DNA of 64,000 bases from Bacilli bacterium (GCA_035326105.1 DAOKYO010000002.1:248001-312000), one strand, 5' to 3'; positions 54,441 through 63,083 are shown, counted from the first letter of the stretch. Notes: a model not told the origin generated them from the sequence alone. Numbers and translations are program-made.

Positions 54441-55141
54441 CAAAGATCAAAACTTTGATAGCGATATTCTATCACGTCAATGGGGATTAAAGTAGAAAAA
54501 TGTTTTTGAATAGTTCAAAGAACAAAAGTAAATTTTAAAGTTAAATTTGCTACCAATATAAGTTTTAATGTTATAGAAGGGAATGGAAAAATTATTTTAT
54601 TTAGGGATTTTTTCTATAGAACAACTTGTGCTAAGCCACAAAAATGCGCTTAATTTAAAATGGGCTTTTTTAGTCTCCATGCCGATCTTTTTAATTGATA
54701 AGAATAAAACGGAATTTATACTAACTATAGTTTTCAATTAAAACACTTAATATGAATCTAACGAATACACACGATTAAGTATGAGTCAGTATTCATTTTT
54801 TTGCTTGATGCAGTGTCTTTTAAATAATTTCTTACCTTACATTTTAACGTTAACTTTAATTCAAAATCTCATGACTATTTGATAATCACATTGATATGTC
54901 ATAACTAGTTTTACAAAACAATATTTTTTTATGAATTCATTTGCTTCGAATTTTTTACAAAAGCTTTTTTTCCATAAAAGAAATTGGAAAAAATCTGTAT
55001 AAACCAACTTTTTCGACTATTATTTTTCCACATAAATACTCTATTAAATGCATCTTATTTTTTATCGCAATTTTGCATATTCCATCTGTTTTATACCCAT
55101 AAAATTCTGCATAAGTGGGCATGCCAAAGGACTAGCTAAAC
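54441..55141. other. AT-rich intergenic stretch without a gene
   Basis: No open frame over 60 codons with a ribosome binding site, no tRNA and no clear terminator. Only T-rich and A-rich runs are seen (for example 54901-55070). At 55121 an ATG begins MPKD and then meets TAG, which may be the decayed start of the basic-protein relic that follows. Confidence 0.5.
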
Positions 55142-55144
55142 TAA

Positions 55145-55474
55145 ATAAATTTAACAGGAGCAAAGGCCAACAATAGTCGTCCAGTTGCAGTCGTTAAAAC
55201 AGTTAATCAATATGTTCCAGTTTCAAAAATCACAAGTAAAGCAACCAATAAACAAATAGCTAACAAGCAAAGAGTCCCATTAACTAAGACTTATCCGAAT
55301 AGAAAAAAAGGAAGTTATATTAATACGCAAACTATTGCAAAAAGCCAATTGACAAATAGTCGATTTAAGGTTGAGAAACGACCATTAAATAAAGCGAATA
55401 AAGCGAAAGAGAGGCTTCATCCCGATGATTTGAAAGAATACTATCGGGCGCGAAAATCGCGAGGATTAAAATAA
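55145..55474 (+). pseudogene. Basic-protein relic of a small mobile element
   Basis: The frame is open from 55145 to TAA 55472-55474 and reads NNSRPVAVVKTVNQYVPVSK, then KKGSYINTQTIAKSQLTNSR and ends YYRARKSRGLK. It is rich in Lys, Arg, Asn and Gln, like nucleic-acid-binding proteins of small phages, but I do not recognise the family. There is no in-frame ATG after the upstream stop at 55142, so the start is lost or uses a rare codon. CAGGAG lies nearby at 55155. Confidence 0.4.
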
Positions 55475-55489
55475 AAAAGAGCCTATTCT

Positions 55490-55567
55490 CGGTTGGCTCG
55501 AACCGTAGCCAATTAAGGCTAAAGTATCTCTAGCACACAGGCTAGCTCTAATCTAGCGCGAAGCTAG
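55490..55567. other. Cluster of four consecutive stem-loops
   Basis: Hairpins lie at 55490-55505 (CGGTT/AACCG), 55507-55520 (AGCC-AATTAA-GGCT), 55530-55545 (CTAGC/GCTAG) and 55553-55567 (CTAGC-GCGAA-GCTAG). They fill the gap between two small basic ORFs. Such a series is characteristic of the intergenic origin and packaging regions of single-stranded DNA phages and plasmids. Spacer 4 of the CRISPR array matches the second hairpin and its right flank. Confidence 0.6.
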
Positions 55568-55650
55568 CTTCAGACCGCACAAGATATTACTATCCGGGGT
55601 CATCTATATTAAATCAAATGTTTAAAAATTTGTCAAGAAAGGAGACAAAT

Positions 55651-55821
55651 ATGATAAGAAAAGCAAAGACACCAGCCAAGATGAAGCCAACAGTTAAGCC
55701 TAAAAGAGGCAAATTCAAGGAGAGTTTTCCTAAAACATTCGTTAATCTTAATAAACCTAAAAGTAACATCAGCGTAAACAATTCACCAGATACGGGAAGA
55801 TACAATTCGTTAACTATATAA
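55651..55821 (+). CDS. Small basic protein of the relict element
   Basis: 56 residues: MIRKAKTPAKMKPTVKPKRG then KFKESFPKTFVNLNKPKS. It is extremely lysine-rich at the N-terminus, like phage DNA-binding or minor core proteins. AAAGGAG lies seven bases before the ATG, the best ribosome binding site in this region. It sits 84 bases after the hairpin cluster. Family unknown. Confidence 0.45.
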   Translation: MIRKAKTPAKMKPTVKPKRGKFKESFPKTFVNLNKPKSNISVNNSPDTGRYNSLTI

Positions 55822-55938
55822 GTTAATCGAAGTAGGCACATATTACGAATTAAAAATCGTAAGCAGAATTACTGTTCAACTTAAACCAAAATACAAAGTA
55901 AGTTAACATGAAATTGGATTAGGGCTGGGAACTTTGCA

Positions 55939-55974
55939 TACTCTATGTAATTTTACGTGGGTATTGCACTTCAA
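55939..55974 (-). ncRNA. Solitary CRISPR repeat-like sequence; possible tracrRNA anti-repeat
   Basis: On the plus strand CTATGTAATTTTACGTGGGT plus ATTGCAC matches the 3' two thirds of the CRISPR repeat at 63402 with only four changes; the first third (GTTTTAGAC in the repeat) is replaced by TTTGCATACT. On the minus strand it reads GTGCAATACC, then GTAAAATTACATAGAG and ATGCAAAGTT. A Cas9 tracrRNA anti-repeat has this look: strong upper stem, bulge, short weaker lower stem. The downstream bases on the minus strand do not form an obvious nexus and terminator, so it may be decayed. Confidence 0.4.
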
Positions 55975-56001
55975 ATTTGCTATATCCGATTCCGTTTAAG
56001 G

Positions 56002-56136
56002 ATGCTTCTTTTACTCGATAGAGTGCTCGATAATCTTTCTTTAATTCATAACCTTAAGCAAATTGATTTGCAAGCTGCTGAATCGAAAAGAATAAATAAA
56101 GACCATTGGTCAATTATAAAGAAGTTTTCAAAATAA
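56002..56136 (+). pseudogene. Short open frame, probable gene tail
   Basis: 44 codons from an ATG at 56002 end KRINKDHWSIIKKFSK and TAA. The ATG has no spaced ribosome binding site. The C-terminal half looks coding; I cannot name it. It ends at the terminator hairpin at 56137. Confidence 0.25.
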
Positions 56137-56168
56137 AAAAAGCCCGGTAAGTACCCGGGCACCCTTCC
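56137..56168 (-). terminator. GC-rich terminator
   Basis: On the minus strand GCCCGG and CCGGGC enclose GTACTTA and are followed by seven T. It can end the transcript of the gene at 56412-57134. A second hairpin CCCGTAAGGG lies just upstream. Confidence 0.7.
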
Positions 56169-56328
56169 CTTACGGGATGAGCGAAAGCATATGCCAATAA
56201 CATAACTTCCATCTGTTGATTATCCTACATTAGTTTTCTTTTAACGTCAATTTATAGATATGAGCTCGAACTCTATACCTTCGGGTTTTAAATTATCACA
56301 AAGAAATCATTAGATTGGAGAATTAAAA

Positions 56329-56397
56329 ATGAAACTTGGTGAATTGTTTGATTCATATTTGATTGAACAAAAATTATATAATTCTCCCGAAACATAG
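56329..56397 (+). pseudogene. Possible tyrosine-recombinase N-terminal stub
   Basis: GGAG then ATG starts MKLGELFDSYLIEQKLYNSP followed by ET and TAG. Tyrosine integrases often open with this core-binding helix pattern (LxELFDxYLxxxK...SPxT). The gene is cut after 22 codons. Confidence 0.35.
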
Positions 56398-56411
56398 GTT
56401 AATCATCCTAA

Positions 56412-57134
56412 TCAGTCAGCGTAGCCATCGCTGAAATAATCCCATTTAAAATCAGATAGTTTTGCAACATCCCCAACCTTCGAAAAATCAAAATAGAATC
56501 GTTTCCCAAACGAATAAATGCCATCCGAGCGTGATTCCTCGTATTTCACGGCGAAGGAAATAACCCCATCGTAGTCGCTTTGGAAAATTTCATTTAGGTC
56601 AAAGGAATAGATTAGGGAATAATCATCCCTAATGACTTTGTGGACATTCTCGCGAAGGATGCCGTTCTCCATTTTCCCGTATTCATTGATGGCGACTGGA
56701 TACGAAAGAAGAATTTCGTTTCCGTTCAACTCCTCTAGGGAGATTGTAATTGCCCGAAAATCGTATCCGGGGTTCAGTTTCCCGACCGTTCCGTCGTAAT
56801 TGGTTCCGTAATATAAGTTGGCAACCATCACGTCCACCGTAGAGGCAGCGTTTTCACCAGAAGAGGAATATTCAATAGCTTCCGATACTGCCAAGGACGG
56901 CGAGCCGCTGGATGTTGTCGAAAAAAATACTCTTTTCGAAGAAAGCATCGGCTTGAAAGCAAAAGCAACAATCAAAACCATAGATAGCGCAGCCAAGATG
57001 ATTTCTGATGCGGTCTCCAAGGCCAGGGCCACTGACTTAATACTCTTTTGGCCAAAGGAAGTTAAAACGACTTCTCCTTTAGTCGCAACTAAAACTGATT
57101 TCGGTCCAATCGTTTTAGCTTTTGATTTTTTCAT
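56412..57134 (-). CDS. Single-span membrane protein with extracellular domain, unknown family
   Basis: 240 residues. A lysine-rich cytoplasmic N-terminus (MKKSKAKTIGPKS) of about 45 residues is followed by one membrane segment (ASEIILAALSMVLIVAFAF). The Ser-rich outside domain contains DVMVANLYYGTNYDG, ITISLEELNGNEILLSYPVA and ends FKWDYFSDGYAD. The domain looks beta-rich. I do not recognise it. GGGGG lies nine bases before the ATG. It lies between two integrase-like scraps, so it may be cargo of a lost element. Confidence 0.55.
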   Translation of the reverse strand: MKKSKAKTIGPKSVLVATKGEVVLTSFGQKSIKSVALALETASEIILAALSMVLIVAFAFKPMLSSKRVFFSTTSSGSPSLAVSEAIEYSSSGENAASTVDVMVANLYYGTNYDGTVGKLNPGYDFRAITISLEELNGNEILLSYPVAINEYGKMENGILRENVHKVIRDDYSLIYSFDLNEIFQSDYDGVISFAVKYEESRSDGIYSFGKRFYFDFSKVGDVAKLSDFKWDYFSDGYAD

Positions 57135-57532
57135 TGCTCATAACCCCCGTTATGTTTCAAAGCACTAAATTATTTGAGTGTGCCTTAGTATTATTTTAAA
57201 TATATCACCAAGCAAATATTAAGAACAACAAAATATGGGCAGTGATGTATGATTCTTTGTTTGATAACTATATAGATATCTAATCATCCTTCAGTTTATG
57301 CGGCAAAGATAATTATTCATGTTTATTTGATTGAATCAAGGAAGCGATATGACAAGTTTATGAAAAAAGTTAAATAAAAACCGACACACGGACATTTGGC
57401 GATTTAGCCCAAAATCGCCTTTTTTTATATTTTGGAAAAAAAGGGTTCTTTGAGACAGAAGGTTGACAAAATACTGTACTCCACTTTCTTCTTCATCGTT
57501 CAATTCGCCTCAATTCTTCACTTTAGTCCGCT
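57135..57532. other. Intergenic stretch with remnants
   Basis: A frame at 57282-57367 reads HPSVYAAKIIIHVYLIESRK then RYDKFMKKVK and TAA. This could be the end of a tyrosine integrase (a decayed GHxxxxTxxxYxH helix), matching the stub at 56329. A terminator follows at 57398. TTGACA at 57462-57467 could be a -35 of the ISL3 element. Otherwise I see nothing. Confidence 0.35.
57398..57427 (+). terminator. Terminator before the ISL3 remnant
   Basis: GGCGATTT pairs with AAATCGCC around AGCCCA and is followed by eight T. Confidence 0.8.
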
Positions 57533-57868
57533 CACAACACCCTCCAAGACTTAATAAATTATCAAGACAAATATACGTTTGATGAGGCACCTCGTTTAAT
57601 CGAAAGAATTAGTCAAAATTTTCTTCAATCTGAATTACCCTATATTCAAGAGGTGGGCCGCTCATATCACAAATGGAGAGTTGAAATCGCCAACGCTTTT
57701 AGCAGGACTCAAAATAATATTCGCTATCACAATGGGGTTGCCGAAAACATCAACAACCACATTAAATCGATTACTAAAGCAGCTTATGGTTATCGTAATT
57801 TTGAACGTCTTAGAAAAAGAGCAATGCTTATTTTGACGTACGCAAAAACCCAAAAAGAAAAGGCCTAG
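57533..57868 (+). pseudogene. ISL3-family transposase, C-terminal remnant
   Basis: The frame reads TFDEAPRLIERISQNFLQSE, then YHKWRVEIANAFSRTQ, NGVAENINNHIKSITKAAYG and YRNFERLRKRAMLIL, the well-known end of ISL3 transposases (N-x-x-x-E-x-x-N-x-x-I-K...GYRNFxRFRxRxL). A stop (TAG) lies immediately upstream, and the catalytic DDE part is absent, so it is inactive. Confidence 0.75.
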
Positions 57869-57887
57869 AAATCGCTTTCTAGGCCTT
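57860..57887 (+). terminator. Hairpin overlapping the transposase stop
   Basis: AAGGCCTAGAAA and TTTCTAGGCCTT pair perfectly around TCGC. There is no long T run, so it may be a weak terminator or part of the IS end. Confidence 0.5.
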
Positions 57888-58172
57888 CACCTTTAATTTC
57901 ATAGATTTAGTCAGTGAATCAAGGATTCCATCTTTTTCCACCTTCTATTTCATTGAGTCGAAAAAAAACCACTTTTTAAGGGCAAGTCCGGTAAAGTTTT
58001 GGGTCATTTTGGAATTCGTTTTTTTGAAAAATTGAGGCCACGTATTTTAGATGAGTGGTCGGTGGTGAAACACTCCCGAGAGATATCGACCGGGGGTGTC
58101 TTTTGTTAGACTTAAAGTAAACAATTCATACTCTATTACATTTGGAAACGTTTATTTTTGATGGTATCTTGT

Positions 58173-60137
58173 TTAATTTTTTAAAAAATCAAACAAATCC
58201 TCTTTTTTATCAATTATATGCTTTGCTTTACCTATGTTTCTGAAAATAAGAGAATCATGACAATGGGTGTCGCAATCTATACATTCACTTGAACATTCGG
58301 CGCAATCATTACCAGCAGTTTTATGCACAGTTGGTAAAATAAGCGTTCCATCATAATATGATTCTAAATCTATATCGGATAAAACTATAACCCCATTTGA
58401 CAATATAAAACTATCATTACCAAAATATTCAGTAAAATATATCGATGATGATGTTTGAATCGTGGTTGGTACGTTATCTAATACAACGAACCCATATTCG
58501 GCAGGTCCACCGCAGTCTACACAAGTTTTATATGGAAACCCATTATCCCCACTAGAAACAACATGACTTCTTAGTGCGCTTAGTCCACAACTACAAAACG
58601 AGCGATGATTGTATAAATTACCTTGAATCCATTGATGAGAAAAAGTATATGCGTGAGTGTGCGGATATGGTATTGCGTTCAAAACTTTGTAGGCATTTAA
58701 CCTTCCGCCAGTCACACAAAGGTTGTTGAGAGTAGAAATTGTATCAACATTTAAGCGTATGTATGCTCTAAGTTGGACAGTTGTTAAATTTGGATTTTTG
58801 GACAATGCCAATCCTGCAACACCAGAAACGAAAGGAGCAGCCATTGAAGTTCCACTCATTGATTGATATTTATTATTAGGAACTGTGCTCAAAATGTTTG
58901 TTCCCGGTGCGAAAAGATCAACACTAGTTTTGCCATAATTAGATTTTGCCGATCCCAAAAGACCCCATAAATTAGACAAACCATTCCAATTAGATCTAAC
59001 ATCACTTTGATTGCTAGCTCCGACTGAAATAATATTATTTAAGTCATAGGAGGCAGGATACATTGGCTGAACGTCTGTGTTTAAATCATTATTTCCTGCG
59101 GCACATACAACAAGTCCATTGAAAGAACTGATTTCGTTATATAAAGGCATATCAAATGCAGACATCCCTAAACTCAAATTTATGATAGGTAAACCAATTG
59201 AATTTGCGTAATTGATGGCACTTATAATAGATGAAGTGGTTCCGGTTCCAACTGCATCTAAAACACGCAAGGAAACAAGCCGTGAATTCCATGTAACTCC
59301 GGTTACTCCTAGCGAATTATTGCCTTGAGCAGCAATAATCCCAGCAACATGAGTTCCGTGCCCATTTTGATCATTCGGTGTCGTCAAAGATACAGGTGAG
59401 GATGTTGTGAAATCTCTGTGAACCGAACCCGATTTTATTCTGTTCTTTAAATCATTGTGAGAACCATCTATTCCAGTATCTAAAACTCCTATAATAACCG
59501 TGCTTGAACCGGTCTCTATGTTCCAGGCGGATTCTGAACTTATTTTTGTCAATCCCCATTGTTCTGAGAACTTTGGGTCGTTAGGACTTTGAAGTATTTC
59601 GTAAATATAATTTGGGCTTGCCGAAATAATTTCTTCGTTATTTTCTAGCAATTGAATTGCATCAATGACACTCTCCTTGGTATTTTCTTCAAGATCAATT
59701 TTAATAACTTCACGTGTTGGAATTGTAATTTTCCGACCTTCACTAATGTAATTTTCCTTTGAGTTAACTTCTTTCTCAAAAGAGTTATCGGTTAATATGG
59801 AATATGACGAATAGTCAATATCAGACAAAATCTCATTTGTCATTATATTAGATTTTGTTGAATTGTCACGCTCGTATTCAACAATGATGGATCCTGGTTC
59901 GAAGTTATCGGCAACACTCGCGGAATAATGAGATTCTTTAAAGTCCGCACTTTCCTTTTTTTGAGCAGTTTTATAATTGACATAAGTGAGTTCTTCATGA
60001 TTAATTATGTCATCAGAGTCTTGGTGAATATGAGCTGAATAGCTAGTTAAATTGGATGATGTATTGAAACTAACCGACAAATAAACTAAAGTGCAACTTA
60101 AAATTATAATAGCGAAATTATTTTTGTTAAATTTCAT
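58173..60137 (-). CDS. Secreted subtilisin-family (S8) protease
   Basis: 654 residues. The N-terminal hydrophobic stretch NFAIIILSCTLVYLSVSF acts as a signal or anchor. A pro-domain (about residues 80-180) ends ENNEEIISASPNYIYE. The catalytic triad is Asp220 (GVLDTGID), His260 (NGHGTHVAG) and Ser431 (SGTSMAAPFVSG), with Asn349 or Asn350 of AAGNN as oxyanion residue. The C-terminal region is Cys-rich (FCSCG, CVDCG, CAECSSECIDCDTHCH), probably metal or disulphide bound. A lipoprotein gene precedes it by 17 bases. Confidence 0.88.
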   Translation of the reverse strand: MKFNKNNFAIIILSCTLVYLSVSFNTSSNLTSYSAHIHQDSDDIINHEELTYVNYKTAQKKESADFKESHYSASVADNFEPGSIIVEYERDNSTKSNIMTNEILSDIDYSSYSILTDNSFEKEVNSKENYISEGRKITIPTREVIKIDLEENTKESVIDAIQLLENNEEIISASPNYIYEILQSPNDPKFSEQWGLTKISSESAWNIETGSSTVIIGVLDTGIDGSHNDLKNRIKSGSVHRDFTTSSPVSLTTPNDQNGHGTHVAGIIAAQGNNSLGVTGVTWNSRLVSLRVLDAVGTGTTSSIISAINYANSIGLPIINLSLGMSAFDMPLYNEISSFNGLVVCAAGNNDLNTDVQPMYPASYDLNNIISVGASNQSDVRSNWNGLSNLWGLLGSAKSNYGKTSVDLFAPGTNILSTVPNNKYQSMSGTSMAAPFVSGVAGLALSKNPNLTTVQLRAYIRLNVDTISTLNNLCVTGGRLNAYKVLNAIPYPHTHAYTFSHQWIQGNLYNHRSFCSCGLSALRSHVVSSGDNGFPYKTCVDCGGPAEYGFVVLDNVPTTIQTSSSIYFTEYFGNDSFILSNGVIVLSDIDLESYYDGTLILPTVHKTAGNDCAECSSECIDCDTHCHDSLIFRNIGKAKHIIDKKEDLFDFLKN

Positions 60138-60154
60138 AATAACTAATCTTCTTT

Positions 60155-60496
60155 TTATATTTGTGAGTAGATAAAGTTTTTTTCGGCAGATTGAACAAAA
60201 TCAAGCGTTGTAAAATGGTTAATAGCTTCTTCAACTTCTCTTGTTCCGGAAATTTTAAGAAAGACAGTCATGTAACCAATATTCTGCCCTATACTCCATT
60301 CTCCATAATTAAGTTGCGAAACATTTTCCCAACTAAAATCTTGAATAAGAATATTGTTGTTTTCGAAATCATCTTTACGAGATTCCTTAATCGTTACTAA
60401 TACGGTGCTTAAATCAAAATCTTCTGATTTATTACAAGAAGAAAGTGAGAGAAGCGAACCAAACGCAACTAAGCACAAAAAGCTTTTTTTGAACAT
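60155..60496 (-). CDS. Lipoprotein resembling a subtilisin pro-domain; possible inhibitor
   Basis: 113 residues. Signal MFKKSFLCLVAFGSLLSLSS with lipobox LSSC. The mature part ends TREVEEAINHFTTLDFVQSA then EKNFIYS. This aligns by eye with the pro-domain end of the neighbouring protease (TKESVIDAIQLLENNEEIIS then ASPNYIYE). Pro-domains of subtilisins double as I9-type inhibitors and chaperones, so this may keep the protease in check at the cell surface. AGGAGG precedes the ATG. Same operon as the protease. Confidence 0.62.
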   Translation of the reverse strand: MFKKSFLCLVAFGSLLSLSSCNKSEDFDLSTVLVTIKESRKDDFENNNILIQDFSWENVSQLNYGEWSIGQNIGYMTVFLKISGTREVEEAINHFTTLDFVQSAEKNFIYSQI

Positions 60497-60532
60497 AAAT
60501 ACCTCCTTCTACCTTATTTTACAATAATAGTG

Positions 60533-60856
60533 TTAGATATTGTCAAACACAATTACAGCTTTCGGTATTTTTTTATCGAAAGACTTTTTCGTTTGAATTA
60601 AATTTCCGTCACTATCAAAGTGATAGTCGTCTTTACTTTTGTGTGTTTCTTTGTTGTGGCACTTCCGACAGATGCTTTCTAGGTTTTTTATACTTGATGT
60701 CTTAAGGTCGTTAACATTTGTCTCTGTTAGCGTTATCTTGTGGTGTACATCTTGTGCCACGCCACCGCACCTTACACACCTGTATTTGTCCTTTAAGAGG
60801 CGGTACTTCCGTTGTTTCTTCCAAAAGGTACTACCGTAGAACTCTTTAATCGTCAT
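60533..60856 (-). CDS. Phage-type HNH endonuclease
   Basis: 107 residues beginning MTIKEFYGSTFWKKQRKY, a start common to HNH proteins beside phage terminase genes. The zinc pair CVRCGG, the catalytic VHHKITL and CRKCHNKETH complete the HNH/His-Me finger. It nicks or cuts DNA during head packaging in such phages. An in-frame TTG at 60883 is possible, and the 5' end overlaps the metK remnant. No terminase gene is downstream; the lipoprotein gene follows instead, so it is a leftover. Confidence 0.75.
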   Translation of the reverse strand: MTIKEFYGSTFWKKQRKYRLLKDKYRCVRCGGVAQDVHHKITLTETNVNDLKTSSIKNLESICRKCHNKETHKSKDDYHFDSDGNLIQTKKSFDKKIPKAVIVFDNI

Positions 60857-61676
60857 TTCCGTAAACGTTATCTTGGAGAGCAATTACTTTGTCGAGTTTA
60901 TCCCACGGTAAGGTATTTGTTAGTGCTCCGACTTGACCGTACGCTGCTAACTGTTTAAGACTGCTTGCTCCGATTTGTTTTGTAATTGAATGTGGTTTGA
61001 AGTTAAAAACTTCGAGAATAACTGAGAGTAGACTATCTTCGCTTAATCGAGCGGTGCCAATGTATTGATTGATACTCCGACTGGTATATTAATCCCAATA
61101 GGCGTATGCAATCCCTATTTCACACTTTTTAGCGATTCCACTTGCGACAATGTTCTTGGCAATGTATCTAGCTTAGTAACTTGCACTTCTATCAACTTTG
61201 GTTAAGTCCTTGCCACTCCAAGCACCGCCACCGTGGAGTGCAAGTCCCCAATAACTATCGCATTGTAGTTTGCGACCTGTAAGTCCACTATCAGCGTAAC
61301 TTCCACCCTTAACAAGTTCTCCAGTAGGATTGATTAAGATTTTTGTATCGTGTGTAAGAAGTTCTTTCGGCATTGTTTGGTGGATTACTTTATAAATAAA
61401 GGGTTTGTGACTTGCTTTGGTTATTCCGATCCTTGTTTGGACTGAAACAACGATCACAGTAGTGGCAACCGGTTTATCTTCCTTGTATTCAACACTAATT
61501 TGGCATTTACCGTCTTTTCCAAAGAAGAGCGGTGCTTTAGTGTTTAGTTCATCAGGCGCTACGGCAAGTTTCCTTGATAAAACGATTGGTAGTGGCATTA
61601 ATTCTTCTGTGCCGCTTTCAGCATAGCCATACATTGTTCCTTGGTCTTTAGCGCCACCTCTTCTGTACGTCTTCAA
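60846..61676 (-). pseudogene. metK: Phage-type S-adenosylmethionine synthetase, truncated with stops
   Basis: The frame reads GAKDQGTMYGYAESGTEELM, PLPIVLSRKLA, INPTGELVKGGSYADSGLTG, HGGGAWSGKDLTKVDRSASY, then TAA, ARYIAKNIVASGIAKK, YAYWD, a second TAA, and finally LPWDKLDKVIALQ. These are the central and C-terminal MetK motifs. The ATP-binding N-terminal domain is missing and two in-frame TAA codons interrupt the rest. Short MetK forms beside HNH genes are a known phage arrangement. It is inactive. Confidence 0.78.
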
Positions 61677-61679
61677 TAC

Positions 61680-61919
61680 ATAAAGTCGTTAGTAAAAGAC
61701 GAACAATTTAGCGAATCTTCAGTTTTGATAAAGGATATCTATTCATTAGTCATTGCCGATGAACAAATAGTCACTTTTGTTATTTCTTCAAAAAAGGGTC
61801 GTCCTTCCTTAATTAGTTCATATAAGGAAATCATTCAAGGAGAATCGATTCTTAGCAAGATGTATATATGCAATGCAATAAACAAAGCAATCTTTTATGA
61901 GGTGAAACTCTATGATTAA
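61680..61919 (+). pseudogene. C-terminal fragment, probably of a first serine recombinase
   Basis: The frame open to TGATTAA-type end at 61919 reads SLVKDEQFSESSVLIKDIYS, then GRPSLISSYKEIIQGES and ends FYEVKLYD. Its stop overlaps the ATG of the next recombinase by eight bases, an arrangement typical of tandem large serine recombinases in clostridial elements. The N-terminal catalytic part is absent. Confidence 0.35.
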
Positions 61920-62941
61920 TTATGAACAATCAAAAGTTAAAACAATTAAAGCACTGACAAACCCATCGGTACTTAAGCGTGTTGTCACCGATGCACGTGT
62001 TTCAACAGCGGATGAACACCAAGATTCATCGTACCGCTTGCAATTCAGTGAATTAGAAAAATCAATTCGGATTAATCCTAGATATGAATTCATCGGTATC
62101 TTTAAAGATTGTAAAAGCGGTCGAGATATAAAACATCGTGAAGAATTCACGACTATGTTAGAGTTAGCGTTTATGGGCGAAATCGATGTCATTGTGACTA
62201 AATCTATTACGCGGTTTGGCCGTAATCTTATCGGAACCATAAATATTATCCGCTCTCTTAAACTTAATTATGTTGAGGTAATATTCCAAAAGGAAAATAT
62301 TTCAACCTTTGATTCTTCAATTGAAATGGTTCTCACGATTCTTGCAACACACGCTGAAGTGGTATCAAACAATATTTCACAAAATGTGCTTTGGAGTATT
62401 AAACGGAAGATAAGAAAAGGTGGAAACCTTACTTCTCGTTTATACGGTTATGCGATTAAAGGTGAATCGTGGAAAGATCTAAAAGAGAATATGAAATACC
62501 AACTCTCTATTACTATGATAGATTAAAATTAAATCGTGTGAGCATAACAATCAAAAACCTTTTCGCAATCATGAATAAAGCATTAAGTGAATTATCACTT
62601 TTCTCTACAATGGTTATTCCTTCTTTGAGACGGTTAATGACGCATTAGATAAATGTGAGGCCGATCTTCTGCTTGAGAAAAACGATAAAACTAAGTTGCT
62701 GAAAGAAAGAGCTTTATTGTCGGATGCCCAAAGAAATATAACAACTTTTGTTCGTCAGATTAAAACATTCAAGCCAATGGAGAATATAGATTCTTTTAAA
62801 ACACTTGTCCGAAATGTCATTATTGAACAAGATGGACGAATTAGAATAAATATAAATCTAATAAAAGATAATTTCATTCAGGCTATGATTTTAGAATCGT
62901 CTGTAGAATTACGTGTTGGAAACGGAAAAAAGACAATTTAA
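61912..62941 (+). pseudogene. Serine recombinase (resolvase/integrase), frameshifted
   Basis: The N-terminal resolvase domain is recognisable: VVTDARVSTADEHQDSSYRL with the catalytic Ser, FKDCKSGRDIKHREEF, then VIVTKSITRFGRNLIGTI and VEVIFQKENISTF. The recombinase domain begins (SIKRKIRKGGNLTSRLYGYA), but the frame ends at 62526. The C-terminal part continues in another frame as CEADLLLEKNDKTKLLKERA and DSFKTLVRNVII to 62941. A frameshift and a deletion in the middle make it inactive. Confidence 0.72.
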
Positions 62942-63010
62942 TATTTTCTTTCATACTAGGTTCGTGCCCTTGTTATGAGATTTTATTTTTAAACTATGGA
63001 AATAAAAAAA

Positions 63011-63052
63011 GCTATCTTGGAGAATATCATTTCTTCAAAATAGCCTCTTTTT
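63011..63052 (+). terminator. Terminator after the recombinase
   Basis: GCTAT-c-TTGGAGAA pairs with TTCTTCAA-a-ATAGC around TATCAT and is followed by CTCTTTTT. Confidence 0.65.
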
Positions 63053-63056
63053 AATA

Positions 63057-63083
63057 AAAATTCGCCCATTTTGAGCGAATTTT
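63057..63083. terminator. Second hairpin, usable in both directions
   Basis: AAAATTCGC and GCGAATTTT form a nine-base-pair stem with loop CCATTTTGA. The A and T ends suit either strand. Confidence 0.55.

Noticed and set aside
56137..56215. GC-rich double hairpin as a riboswitch
   Set aside because: It lies downstream of a minus-strand gene and has a T run; no aptamer pattern I know fits.
60846..61676. The two TAA codons in the metK frame as sense codons (recoding)
   Set aside because: TAA ends intact genes throughout the window (for example trxA, eno), and the N-terminal third of metK is also missing, so simple decay explains it.
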